Assembly (NCBI RefSeq): GCF_022179385.1
Contig: NZ_BPQS01000012.1
Coordinates: 62,001 to 126,000, forward strand
DNA: 64,000 nt
Direction: 5' to 3'
DNA from: Methylobacterium longum
GTDB lineage: Bacteria; Pseudomonadota; Alphaproteobacteria; Rhizobiales; Beijerinckiaceae
Positions within the stretch are counted from its first letter, which is position 1. The number at the start of each line of letters is the position of its first letter. This document shows positions 49,751-58,668 of the stretch, piece by piece. The notes under the pieces were generated by a model. The model was not told where the DNA came from, ran no database searches, and saw nothing but the letters and a program-made list of their open reading frames with translations. A program made the translations under genes and the position numbers.

Positions 49751-50094
49751 TGCAGACCGTCTCGGATGAGAGTGTTGACGTAGATCATCGGTTCGAAGCC
49801 GACGGCGTCGCCGTGGACGATCTGCTCGGCGCGGCTCATGTTCCACAGGCCGATCGAGATCAGATCCGCCCGCAGCTGCGCGGGCAGACTGTTCTCGGGA
49901 TTGCTGAGGTCGTCGATCAGGAAGCTCCAGAGGCGCTGGATGAAGCTGGTCGCCTCGTGGCGCAGGCTCTCCGGCGCATCGGCGGCCTGAGCCCGCTGCA
50001 TGAGGTCTATGGCCCGGTCGAAGGCCGCCCGTTCCCGCTCCCGGGCGAGGACGGGGGAGTCTTCCATCACTTCATCGTAGGACGCGCCATACAT
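49747..50094 (-). CDS. flaF: flagellar biosynthesis regulator FlaF
   Basis: 115 residues. Features: AFDRAIDLMQRAQAADAPES, LRHEATSFIQRLWSFLIDDL, NPENSLPAQLRADLISIGLW, and the ending INTLI-like VNTLIRDGLQ. FlaF is required for flagellin secretion or synthesis and opposes FlbT in Caulobacter. It is followed by flbT with a 4-base overlap, and lies 97 bases downstream of flgL. Confidence 0.92.
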   Translation of the reverse strand: MYGASYDEVMEDSPVLARERERAAFDRAIDLMQRAQAADAPESLRHEATSFIQRLWSFLIDDLSNPENSLPAQLRADLISIGLWNMSRAEQIVHGDAVGFEPMIYVNTLIRDGLQ

Positions 50095-50191
50095 CGCAGC
50101 TTTGCCTCTCGTGTGGATCCGTCGATCAGCCCGCGCGGCCTGGCTCGCGAACCGCGCAGCCCGCCGTTCAGGGCGAGATCCCGGCGTCTCG

Positions 50192-51250
50192 TCAGACGTA
50201 GTCCATCAGACTCAGCCTGCTCACGCGGCTGGTCAGGGAATAGGAGACCTTCAGCGAGGCCTCGAGATTCTGGCTGCGGGTCGCGACCTCTTCCAGGTCG
50301 ACGTTCTCGAGGCTGCCGAAGCCGTTGCTCAGGATGTTCTCCTGCGCGGCCCGCGCGGTCTCCACGGTCGCGAGCCGGGCTTGGACGACGCCCAGATCGG
50401 CCTGGATGTCCTTGACGCCCAGCGTCGCGCGATTGGCGAGAGTGCGCATCGTGTCGTAGACGACCGACTGGGCGGCGGGGGACAGGCCGGCCAGGCCGAT
50501 ATCGGAGCCCAGCGTATACATCATCGCCAAGTGCCGAAGGGCCTGGGCATTGGCGTTGACCGAGGTGGTGACCACCTCGTCGCGCGTGATCTCGCTGCGG
50601 ATGTCGACGTTCGACGCGGAGGACCACGTGGCCCCCCATTGCGGATCCGCGAACAAGGCTGCGTAGGGGCCGTTGTCGCTCAGGAAATGCTGCATCTGAG
50701 CCGCGGTGATGTTTCCCGCATCGGGCTGCTGGCCGCGCGGGAAACCGAATTCCGCCTGGAACGCGTTCAGGAAGGCCGTCTTGGCCGGCGATGGCGGCGT
50801 GCCCTCGTAATCCGCCATCGGCCGTTGGGCGGTGTTGATCCCGCCGAACAGGTATTGCCCGCTCGCCGCCGCGTTCATCTCCCCGATGAGCGTCGTGAGC
50901 TTCGTGGCCGCCGTCTGCGCCACCACGCTCCCGCTGGTGTCGGTCAGCTTGCCGGGGACCGTGAGGGCCAGGAACGCTTCGCCGTCCGTCCGCATCCGGC
51001 CCAGGGCCTGATACGTGCTGTCGAGCCGGATGCTCGTCAGGCTGTTGCGCTCCTTCTGCGCGTGCAGGTTGCTGACCTCCTGGCGCAGATCGAGGGTGAG
51101 CCCGCTCCGGTAGCCCAGTTCGAGGCCGACATCGGCGTAGCGACCGCGCGCGCTCTCGGAGGTGGCCTTGTCGAGGTCGGCCTGGATGCGGGACATGTTG
51201 TTCCGCGGCGTGTTCAGGAGTGTCGCCGTCGAGATGTAGCTCGTGCGCAT
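50192..51250 (-). CDS. flgL: hook-filament junction protein FlgL
   Basis: 352 residues from the ATG at 51250 (a GTG at 51253 is adjacent). The N-terminal helix carries SYISTATLLNTPRNNMSRIQ and ADLDKATSESARGRYADVGL; the C-terminus has LATVETARAAQENILSNGFG and LENVDLEEVATRSQNLEASL, then KVSYSLTSRVSRLSLMDYV. FlgL links the FlgK zone to the filament. It follows flgK by 4 bases. Confidence 0.92.
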   Translation of the reverse strand: MRTSYISTATLLNTPRNNMSRIQADLDKATSESARGRYADVGLELGYRSGLTLDLRQEVSNLHAQKERNSLTSIRLDSTYQALGRMRTDGEAFLALTVPGKLTDTSGSVVAQTAATKLTTLIGEMNAAASGQYLFGGINTAQRPMADYEGTPPSPAKTAFLNAFQAEFGFPRGQQPDAGNITAAQMQHFLSDNGPYAALFADPQWGATWSSASNVDIRSEITRDEVVTTSVNANAQALRHLAMMYTLGSDIGLAGLSPAAQSVVYDTMRTLANRATLGVKDIQADLGVVQARLATVETARAAQENILSNGFGSLENVDLEEVATRSQNLEASLKVSYSLTSRVSRLSLMDYV

Positions 51251-51254
51251 CACG

Positions 51255-52712
51255 CTACCTCACCGCATCGAGGAGGGATTGGAGCATCGCGTTGACCGTC
51301 GCGATGAGCTTGGCGGAAGCCGCGTACGACTTCTCGAGCTGCAGCATCGTCGCGACCTCGTCGTCGCGGTTCACGCCCGTGGCGTTGGACAGGGCGGTCG
51401 ACGCGCTGCTCAGGAAAGCCGCTTCGTTGTCGACCTGAACCGAGGCCGCCTTGCGGGTGGCTTCGAGCCAGCTCACGGAGGATTCGGCGGCCGTCAGCAG
51501 CGAGGTCGCGGTCGGTAGCTCCGACGCGGCGGGGAAGGCCTGATCCGCCCGGACCGCCGCCTGGAGCGCCCGCAGATGATCCGAGAAGGAGGCCGCGTTG
51601 GCGGGGTTGTACTGGTACTGCGTGCCGGCGTTCATGCCGCCGTCCCGCAGCGTGAACGGGTTCCCGCCCCGTTCGGGATCGGCCGCCGCGTTCACCCGGA
51701 TGGTTCCGGCGAGCCCGACCGCCCCCAGGGCCGGCAGGGCCGGGCCGCCCGCGTAGGTCAGGAGGCCCGCCAGGGCCGTCCCGGCGGCTGAGGTCCTGTC
51801 GGTCTCGGAGAAGGCCGTGATCGCCCCGCGCGCGATCGCGTCGAGCTGGCCCTGATAGGTGACCGCGATCTCGTCGCGCACTGTCATCTGCCCGACGATG
51901 CGCCCGGCCTGAAGCGGCATCAGCGACCCTTTGCCGGTGACCCGGACGCCGTCGATGAACACCGCGTTGCCCACGGTACCGGGCCCGTATCCCGCGATGG
52001 GCTCGAAAGTGACCGACCGGGCGCCCCGCTCGTAGAGCGGCGAGCCGTTGTCGGCGTAGATCGCCATGTCGTTGTTGGCCCGGACGACCGTGCTGACGCC
52101 GAGCTCCTGGGAGAGTTTCGCCAGGATCTTGTCGCGGTTGTCGAGGGCGTCGCTGATGTCGCCCCCGCGCGCCGTTCCGCTCAGCACGGCCTGATTGGCC
52201 TTGTCGAACTGGGCGAGCAGGTCGTTGATCGTCTTGACCGCGTTGTCGATCTCGATGTCCGCGGTCGCCCGCACGCCCTGCGTCTTGGTGGTGGCCTGGT
52301 TCAGCGCCTGCGCCAGATCCTTCGCGGCGGCGACGGCGCCCTTGGCCAGGTTGATGTCGCTGGGCTGATTCGCGGCGTTGCCGAGGGCGACGTTCAGGGC
52401 GCCGACCTTCGCCGCTACGGACCGGCCCGCATCCGTGTCCCCGACGGTCTGCTCCAGGGTCGACAGGCCGCCCAGGACGACCGTCCGGCCGGCCAGTTCC
52501 GACGTGCTGCCGATCATCCGGTCGAACAGGGCCGTGTTGCCGGCGCGGTCGACGACGACCCGGACCGGCCCGTCGGTGGTGACCAGCGAGGCGACCTTGC
52601 GCGAGTAGGACGGATCGCTGGTTCCGGCGACGTTGCGGGACACGACGTCGGTCTGCGTCCCGTTCGCCAGCAGGGATCCGCGCGCGGTGTTCAGTGCAAC
52701 GGAAAGGCCCAT
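51255..52712 (-). CDS. flgK: hook-associated protein FlgK
   Basis: 485 residues. The N-terminus is MGLSVALNTARGSLLANGTQ followed by TDVVSRNVAGTSDPSYSRKV, the standard pattern; the middle has IDNAVKTINDLLAQFDKANQ and RGGDISDALDNRDKILAKLS; the C-terminus is EAAFLSSASTALSNATGVNR followed by LEKSYAASAKLIATVNAML. FlgK forms the first hook-filament junction zone. It is 24 bases after flgE. Confidence 0.95.
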   Translation of the reverse strand: MGLSVALNTARGSLLANGTQTDVVSRNVAGTSDPSYSRKVASLVTTDGPVRVVVDRAGNTALFDRMIGSTSELAGRTVVLGGLSTLEQTVGDTDAGRSVAAKVGALNVALGNAANQPSDINLAKGAVAAAKDLAQALNQATTKTQGVRATADIEIDNAVKTINDLLAQFDKANQAVLSGTARGGDISDALDNRDKILAKLSQELGVSTVVRANNDMAIYADNGSPLYERGARSVTFEPIAGYGPGTVGNAVFIDGVRVTGKGSLMPLQAGRIVGQMTVRDEIAVTYQGQLDAIARGAITAFSETDRTSAAGTALAGLLTYAGGPALPALGAVGLAGTIRVNAAADPERGGNPFTLRDGGMNAGTQYQYNPANAASFSDHLRALQAAVRADQAFPAASELPTATSLLTAAESSVSWLEATRKAASVQVDNEAAFLSSASTALSNATGVNRDDEVATMLQLEKSYAASAKLIATVNAMLQSLLDAVR

Positions 52713-52736
52713 CTCGTGCGTCCTCTAGATCCGGGC

Positions 52737-53957
52737 TCAGCGCTTCAGGTTCACGAGGGTTTCGAGCATCTCGGTGCCGGTCTGGAACACCTTCGAATTG
52801 GCGCCGTAACCGGTCTGCGACGCGATCATGTCGGCCAGCTCGTTGCCGAGATCGACGTTCGACTGCTCAAGCTGTCCCTGCTTGATCGTGCCGCGACCGC
52901 CCAGCGTCGGAAATCCGGTCTTCACCGATCCGGACGCGGCGCTGATGTCGTAGACGTTGCCGGCGCGCGGGGTCAGGTTGTTCGGGCTCGCCACGGTGGC
53001 GAGGGGGATCCGGTAGGCCGCGAACCGCGAGCCGTCGTCGTAGTGCGCGTAGACCGTCCCGTCCGCGGCGATCTCGGTGTCCGTGACGGCGCTCGGCTTG
53101 TTGCCGTCGATGCCCTTGTTCTCGACGGTGAAGTCGCCCGCGACCTGCGAGAGTGGGGTCAGGTCGAGCGCGAACGGTTGGCCGTTGGGCACGGTGAAGG
53201 TCAGCTTCGGCGTCCCCGTCTCCTTGCCGAAGCTGTCGAAGGAGAGCGTCGTGGCGCTCAGCTGGGTCGGCGGCGCGGTGCTGGGATCGTAGGCCGCGGC
53301 CTGCCACGTGCCCGTGGCGTTCTTCGCGAAGTAGAGATCGATCTTAACCGGGCGCCCGAGATTGTCGTAGATCGTGACCGAACTGGCCTTCGAGAAGTTG
53401 GTCGGGCTCGGCGCGCCGGCGACCACGGGGACCTCGCTGGGCAGGTTGCCCTGGAGGGTCCCGGTCCGCGAGGGGGTCGCCTTCATGTTGAGGCTCGCCA
53501 TGTTGACCGGCACGAGCCCGTCGTAGCTGTTCAGCGACACCTTCGGATCGCCGTTGGCGAGGCTGTAGCCCATCAGCGTCATCCCGGCGGCGTTGACGAG
53601 GTTGCCGGTCTGCCCGTCGGGCACGAAATTGCCCGCCCGCGTGAGGTGCGGCGTGCCGCCCCGATCCGTCACGAGGAAGAACCCCTCCCCCGAGACCGCG
53701 AGGTCGGTGCTCGAGGTCGTCGCCGCCAGGGTGCCCTGGTTGTTCGGCCCCCCGACCTGATAGCGCGTGACGGTGTTGACCGATCCCGCATTGTACGACC
53801 CGGCGCTCGAATCGATCAGCATGGACGAGAACTGCGCCGATCCGCGCTTGTACCCGGTCGTGTTCTGGTTCTGGATGTTGTCGGCGACGACGCTCAGGCG
53901 GTTCGACTGCGCGTTCATTCCGGATACGCCGGCGTTCAGCACTCCGTACAGACCCAT
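52737..53957 (-). CDS. flgE: flagellar hook protein FlgE
   Basis: 406 residues. Rod/hook motif at the N-terminus (GVSGMNAQSNRLSVVADNIQ, NQNTTGYKRGSAQF), central hook domains with LAVSGEGFFLVTDRGGTPHL and TRAGNFVPDGQTGNLVNAAG, and the C-terminal helix QLEQSNVDLGNELADMIASQ then TGYGANSKVFQTGTEMLETL. FlgE builds the hook. A gap of 112 bases separates it from fliI upstream, which may contain a promoter. Confidence 0.97.
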   Translation of the reverse strand: MGLYGVLNAGVSGMNAQSNRLSVVADNIQNQNTTGYKRGSAQFSSMLIDSSAGSYNAGSVNTVTRYQVGGPNNQGTLAATTSSTDLAVSGEGFFLVTDRGGTPHLTRAGNFVPDGQTGNLVNAAGMTLMGYSLANGDPKVSLNSYDGLVPVNMASLNMKATPSRTGTLQGNLPSEVPVVAGAPSPTNFSKASSVTIYDNLGRPVKIDLYFAKNATGTWQAAAYDPSTAPPTQLSATTLSFDSFGKETGTPKLTFTVPNGQPFALDLTPLSQVAGDFTVENKGIDGNKPSAVTDTEIAADGTVYAHYDDGSRFAAYRIPLATVASPNNLTPRAGNVYDISAASGSVKTGFPTLGGRGTIKQGQLEQSNVDLGNELADMIASQTGYGANSKVFQTGTEMLETLVNLKR

Positions 53958-54069
53958 GGCCAGAACCCCTCTATCGGATGACTGCGGGTGATCTCAGAAC
54001 AGGACTCGCTTGCGCGAGGCTTTCGGCGCCGCGCGGAGCGCCTGTCCGCTCGGCCGTGCCGCGGCGTTC

Positions 54070-55389
54070 TCAGGCCCGCAGCGCATTGGCGAGGTCCAGG
54101 AACGCGTCGGCGCTCTGCGGCTCCGTCGGATCCTGCCGCAGGGCGGCGTAGATCCGCGGGACCAGGGCCACCGCCTGATCGAGTTCGGGATCGCCGCCCG
54201 CTTGGTAGCCGCCCATCAGGCGCAGGTCCCGGGAATCCTCGTAGCGCGCGATCATGCCCTTGAGCGTCCGCACCAGCTCGCGCTGCTGCGGGGTCCATAC
54301 GAGGTCGGCGAGCCGGGAGATCGAGCCGAGCAGGTTGACCGCCGGGTAGCGCCCCTGGTCGGCGATGGCCCGGTCGAGGACGATGTGCCCGTCGAGGGTG
54401 CCGCGGATGCTGTCGGCCACGGGATCGTTGTGGTCGTCCCCGTCGATCAGCACCGAGAAGATCCCGGTGATTGTGCCCCCGCCCTCCGGGCCCGGTCCCG
54501 CTCGCTCCAGCAGGCGCGGCAGGTCGCCGAACACGCTCGGCGGGTAGCCCCGCGCCACCGGCGGCTCGCCGGCCGCCAGCGCGACCTCCCGGGCGGCGTG
54601 GGCGAAGCGGGTCACCGAATCGAGCACGAGCAGGACGGACTGGCCCTGGTCGCGAAAATGCTCGGCGACCGCGAGGGCGAGCTTCGGCGCCTGCCGGCGC
54701 ATCATCGGGCTCTCGTCGCCGGTCGCCACGACGACCACGGCGCGCGGCCGGCTCTCCCGGAACGGCCCCTCCAGGAACTCCCGCACCTCGCGCCCGCGCT
54801 CGCCCACCAGGGCGACCACGACGGCGTCGAAGCCGGTGCAGCGCGCCAGCATCGCCAGCAGCGTCGTCTTGCCGACGCCCGACCCCGCGAAGATGCCGAT
54901 GCGCTGGGCCGCGCAGAGCGGCGTGAACAGGTCCAGGGCGCGCACCCCCGTCCGGAGCGGCTTCTCCACCCGCGACCGGAGCATCGCCGGGGGAGGATCG
55001 GCGTCCAGCGGCGCGGCGCGGGCGCCCCGGGGCAGCGCGCCCTTCCCGTCGATGGGCTGCCCGAGGGCGTTGACGACGCGGTCCTTCCAGCCCTCGCAGG
55101 GACGGGGGGCCGCGGCCGGCATCCGGTAGGCTGGCGCCCCAAGGCCGGCGTCGATCCGGCCCTCGAACGGCTTGAGGATCACGCCCGCCTCGTCGATCCG
55201 CACGACCTCGCCGTCGAGCGGCCGATCCGCCGTCTCGATGCGCATGCGGTCGCCGAGCCGCAGCAGCGGGGTCGCGATGCGGATGCGGCAATGCCCGAAC
55301 CCGATCTCCCGCACGGAGCCGCCGACGCGGACGAGGGGATGGTTGTCCCGGTCCTCCAGGAGTGCCGCCAAGCGGTCGAGCGCGGTCAT
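54070..55389 (-). CDS. fliI: flagellar export ATPase FliI
   Basis: 439 residues. Walker A is GSGVGKTT (169-176). LVGERGREVREFLEG, VVVATGDESPMMRRQAP, SVLLVLDSVTRFAHAAREVA (Walker B) and GYPPSVFGDLPRLLERAG are family motifs; GDDHNDPVADSIRGTLDGHI follows. It hydrolyses ATP to help unfold and load export substrates at the base of the gate. It lies 40 bases after flgF. The probable partners FliH and FliJ are encoded in other parts of the locus. Confidence 0.97.
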   Translation of the reverse strand: MTALDRLAALLEDRDNHPLVRVGGSVREIGFGHCRIRIATPLLRLGDRMRIETADRPLDGEVVRIDEAGVILKPFEGRIDAGLGAPAYRMPAAAPRPCEGWKDRVVNALGQPIDGKGALPRGARAAPLDADPPPAMLRSRVEKPLRTGVRALDLFTPLCAAQRIGIFAGSGVGKTTLLAMLARCTGFDAVVVALVGERGREVREFLEGPFRESRPRAVVVVATGDESPMMRRQAPKLALAVAEHFRDQGQSVLLVLDSVTRFAHAAREVALAAGEPPVARGYPPSVFGDLPRLLERAGPGPEGGGTITGIFSVLIDGDDHNDPVADSIRGTLDGHIVLDRAIADQGRYPAVNLLGSISRLADLVWTPQQRELVRTLKGMIARYEDSRDLRLMGGYQAGGDPELDQAVALVPRIYAALRQDPTEPQSADAFLDLANALRA

Positions 55390-55429
55390 GCCGATCTCCG
55401 CAATCCCTGCCCCGGATCCCGCGCGCCGC

Positions 55430-56170
55430 CTACGAAGTCGGCCCGAGGCCGCGGATCGCGTCCTGCAGCGAGGCCTCGGATTCCGCCACCGCGGAGGCCG
55501 CGCTCTGGAACGTGCGGGTGATCTCGATGAGGCGCGCCATCTCCATGACCGGGTTGATGTTCGCGCCCTCCTGGAAGCCCTGCTGGACGCGGACCGCCGC
55601 CGCGTCGCGCTGGTTGAAGTCCAGGATCGGCCTTCCCGGGACGTTCGATGCCACCGCCCCGCCGTCGACGCGGGTGAGGATCGCCGCCGGGTCGAGGCGG
55701 AACACGCCGAGCGCGCCGATCTGGTTGACGCCCTGGGTGATGATCCCGTCCTGGCCGATCGTGATCGGCGGCCCCTCCGGGTCCACGGTCAGGGGCGATC
55801 CGCCGGGATCCAGCACCGGGCGGCCGCCGAGATCCTGGAGGTCGCCCTGCGCCGAGACCTGCATGCGGCCGTCCCGGGTGTAGACCGGGCCCCGCGGCCC
55901 CCGCACGGCCAGCCAGCCGTCCCCGTTGAGGCCGACATCGAGGGGCGAATCGGTCTTGGTGAGGGGGCCGCCCTTCCGCGACAGGAAGGTGTCGCCCGGC
56001 GTGGCGAAGGCGACCTCACGCCTTCCCGCCTCGGACAGGACCGTCCCGAACTTCACCTCCTCCGCGCGGTAGCCCGCCGTCCCGAGATTGGCGACGTTCG
56101 CCGCCACCGTGTTCAGGCGCTGTTCGAGCGCGACCTGGGCGGACAGCGCGACGTAGAGCGAGGATTGCAT
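55430..56170 (-). CDS. flgF: proximal rod protein FlgF
   Basis: 246 residues. The rod motif is MQSSLYVALSAQVALEQRLN then TVAANVANLGTAGYRAEEVK; the middle has LNGDGWLAVRGPRGPVYTRD; the C-terminus QGFQEGANINPVMEMARLIE then ITRTFQSAASAVAESE. FlgF joins FlgB/FlgC to the distal rod. The start is one base away from the stop of the preceding DUF1217 gene, which indicates coupling. Confidence 0.95.
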   Translation of the reverse strand: MQSSLYVALSAQVALEQRLNTVAANVANLGTAGYRAEEVKFGTVLSEAGRREVAFATPGDTFLSRKGGPLTKTDSPLDVGLNGDGWLAVRGPRGPVYTRDGRMQVSAQGDLQDLGGRPVLDPGGSPLTVDPEGPPITIGQDGIITQGVNQIGALGVFRLDPAAILTRVDGGAVASNVPGRPILDFNQRDAAAVRVQQGFQEGANINPVMEMARLIEITRTFQSAASAVAESEASLQDAIRGLGPTS

Positions 56171-56171
56171 G

Positions 56172-57593
56172 TCAGACGGTCCCCAGCCGGATGTTCTGCA
56201 GCCTGAGCAGCACGTCCGAATCGAGGCCGGACCCGGCACTGTTGAGCAGCGACAGCGCCGGCGTCGGCGCCGCGTCGTTCTTGGCATCCCAGCGGATGGT
56301 GAAGCGCTTGATGAACTGGTCGAGCTTGGCCGGGTCCTTGAGACCCGCGAGATCGATCCTGCGCGCGATCAGCTTGGCTTGGCTGTCGAGGCTGCTCTTG
56401 GCCGCCTCAGGCGGCAGGCCGAGCGTGGTCCGCACGACCTCGGCCAGGGCCGGGTCGGCGAGGAACCCGTAGGCCGAGGTGATCGTCGCCGCCTTGCGCC
56501 GGAAGTACAGGGCGAGCCTGACGCCCTGGTTCTCGTCCCCGGCATCCGTCTCGAGCGTCTGCTGCAGGTAGGCCTTGACGATCGCGGAGCGGGACTCGGT
56601 GGCCGCGATCCTGAAGCGGTCGAGGAACTGGCTCAGCCGCCTGGGATCGCGGAGCGATGCGACGTCGAGCTTCTTCGCGATTGCGGCGGCCTGTCCGTCG
56701 GGACTCATCCGGGCGGTCTCGGCCGGGAGATCCAGCGTGGTCCGGACGATATCGGCCAGCACCGGATCGTTGGCGATGTCCTTGGCCGAGGTGACGCCAT
56801 GCATCTTGGCCCGGAAGTACGCGGTCCGCTGCGCCACGTCGGCATCGGATCCCGCGAAGATGCCGGTCGGCCTGAAATACGGATCGATGATCGCCTTCTG
56901 GCCCTCCCCGCGCGCCGCCAGGTATCTCTCGACCAGCTCGCGGGCCTGCTCCGGATCCCGGAGCGTCGCCACGTCGAACTTGCCGTCGAGACCCGCGGCG
57001 TTGGCGTCCGCGTCGTCGCTGTAGGGCGCCTCCGGCAGGCCGACCGCGGTCCGCACGACCGAGAGGATCTTGTAATCGGACGTGACGTCTTTCGTCGTCT
57101 TCAGGAACGGAAGCATGTTGTAGAAGTACTGAACCTGATTATCTGTCTCAGTGCCGTAGGCCATCCGTTTGTGGGTGCTGCTCTCCTGGTTGAGACGCGC
57201 GCTCTCTATCATGCTCTGCATGTCCGGATCGTCCGACTTCCCGATGGCGGCCGGATCCGTGCCGAGGCTCCGGAAGTTGAACGCGGCGGCGAACGCCTGG
57301 TACCGGGGATCCTGCAGCCGGTCGGCCAGGACGCGCCCGTTCTGGTCCGGCTCGCCGAGGAGCACCTTCTTCATGAAGCTCTTCGCGTAGGCCATGTCGT
57401 CGAGGCCGTAGGCCTTCATGGCGAAAGTGAAGAGCCGGCGATTCCCGACGAACTCGTCGACCGTCTTCACCTCGCCGATATGATCCTGGAAGTACTTCAC
57501 ATCGGCCTTGATGCTCGCCTCGGAGGCTTTTCTATCGAGCGACTTCTGTAGATCTCTGCTGATGATGTGATAATCCGTGAAGGTCGAGAGCAT
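56172..57593 (-). CDS. DUF1217 family flagellar protein
   Basis: 473 residues built of several similar helical units. One unit reads YFQDHIGEVKTVDEFVGNRR; others read YFRAKMHGVTSAKDIANDPV and YFRRKAATITSAYGFLADPA, each followed by a VRTTLGLP-type stretch. Three units are therefore recognisable. DUF1217 proteins occur next to flgF/fliI in many Hyphomicrobiales and are thought to take part in flagellar assembly; the exact role is unknown. It is the first gene of the second minus-strand flagellar group and is divergent from motA. Confidence 0.85.
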   Translation of the reverse strand: MLSTFTDYHIISRDLQKSLDRKASEASIKADVKYFQDHIGEVKTVDEFVGNRRLFTFAMKAYGLDDMAYAKSFMKKVLLGEPDQNGRVLADRLQDPRYQAFAAAFNFRSLGTDPAAIGKSDDPDMQSMIESARLNQESSTHKRMAYGTETDNQVQYFYNMLPFLKTTKDVTSDYKILSVVRTAVGLPEAPYSDDADANAAGLDGKFDVATLRDPEQARELVERYLAARGEGQKAIIDPYFRPTGIFAGSDADVAQRTAYFRAKMHGVTSAKDIANDPVLADIVRTTLDLPAETARMSPDGQAAAIAKKLDVASLRDPRRLSQFLDRFRIAATESRSAIVKAYLQQTLETDAGDENQGVRLALYFRRKAATITSAYGFLADPALAEVVRTTLGLPPEAAKSSLDSQAKLIARRIDLAGLKDPAKLDQFIKRFTIRWDAKNDAAPTPALSLLNSAGSGLDSDVLLRLQNIRLGTV

Positions 57594-57778
57594 GATCCGG
57601 GTCCTTCATCTGCGGTCGATCTCGATTCTACGAGCCGAGGCTTGCCCGGGCCTTGATCGGATCTCCGGCGCGCTCGAGGCATGAGGGGATCCGTCGTGTC
57701 CTGGCCTGCTCCAGCCCTGCGCAAGCATGGCGCTCTAGGGATGCCGTCGGCAGTTCGTAGAGTTCAAGGAAGCCGCGC
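57594..57778. promoter_or_regulatory. divergent promoter region between the DUF1217 and motA operons
   Basis: 185 bases separate the two largest flagellar transcription units. Both must be controlled from here, probably by FtcR. I cannot mark a sigma-54-type or other consensus with confidence. Confidence 0.4.
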
Positions 57779-58666
57779 GTGGGTGTAGTCATCGGCTTGC
57801 TGATCGCGGTCGCCTGTGTCGGCGGCGGCTTCTCGGCCATGGGCGGCCACCTCGCGGTGATCTGGCAGCCCTTCGAGTTCATCATCGTCGGGGGGGCCGC
57901 CGTCGGCGCCTACGTGGTGGCCAACTCGTCGAAGGTGGTCCTCGACACCGGCGCCGCGCTCCGGGACGCCGCGTTCTCGCGCGAGCCGAAGCAGGACGAC
58001 TACCTGGCGCTCCTCGGCCTGCTGTTCGCGCTGGCCCGAGAGCTGCGCTCCAAGCCGCGCAACGAGGTGGAGGCCCATCTGGAGAATCCGGACCAGTCCG
58101 AGATCTTCAAGGCCTATCCGCGGGTCACGCGCGACGCGGAGCTGACCCAGTTCATCTGCGACTACGTCCGCCTCATCCTCATCGGCAACGCGCGGCCCTA
58201 CGAGATCGAGGCGCTGATGGAGGAGGAGATCGCCACCCACCGCGGCGACAAGCTGAAGGTCTACGGCGCCCTGATGAGCATGGCCGACGGGCTGCCCGCC
58301 CTGGGCATCGTGGCGGCGATCCTCGGCATCGTGAAGGCCATGGGCGCCCTCGACCAGTCGCCCGCCCTCCTGGGCAGCCTGATCGGCGCGGCCCTGGTGG
58401 GCACCTTCACGGGGATCTTCGTCTCCTACGCGCTGGTCGCGCCGATGGCCAACAAGGTCAAGGCCACCCGCGATTCCCAGGCGCGGGTCTACGTCATCGT
58501 GAAGCAGACCCTGCTGGCCTATATGAACGGCGCCCTGCCGCAGATCGCCGTCGAGCACGGCCGCAAGGCGATCTCGGCCGCCTACCGGCCGACGATCGAC
58601 GAGGTCGAGGACGCCACGATCACGGGGGCGCCCCGCGGCGAGGCCCCCCTCCGCGAGGCGGCCTGA
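57779..58666 (+). CDS. motA: flagellar stator protein MotA
   Basis: 295 residues from a GTG at 57779, with AAGGA upstream; the protein then begins MGVVIGLLIAVACVGGGFSA, as in other MotA proteins. It has four membrane segments and the motifs VIWQPFEFIIVGGAAVGAYV, MSMADGLPALGIVAAILGIV and KAMGALDQSPALLGSLIGAA, then TFTGIFVSYALVAPMA. The cytoplasmic loop has the charged residues that touch FliG. MotA forms the proton-driven stator with MotB, encoded at 27.8-29.0 kb. First gene of the plus-strand operon. Confidence 0.96.
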   Translation: MGVVIGLLIAVACVGGGFSAMGGHLAVIWQPFEFIIVGGAAVGAYVVANSSKVVLDTGAALRDAAFSREPKQDDYLALLGLLFALARELRSKPRNEVEAHLENPDQSEIFKAYPRVTRDAELTQFICDYVRLILIGNARPYEIEALMEEEIATHRGDKLKVYGALMSMADGLPALGIVAAILGIVKAMGALDQSPALLGSLIGAALVGTFTGIFVSYALVAPMANKVKATRDSQARVYVIVKQTLLAYMNGALPQIAVEHGRKAISAAYRPTIDEVEDATITGAPRGEAPLREAA

Positions 58667-58668
58667 CC

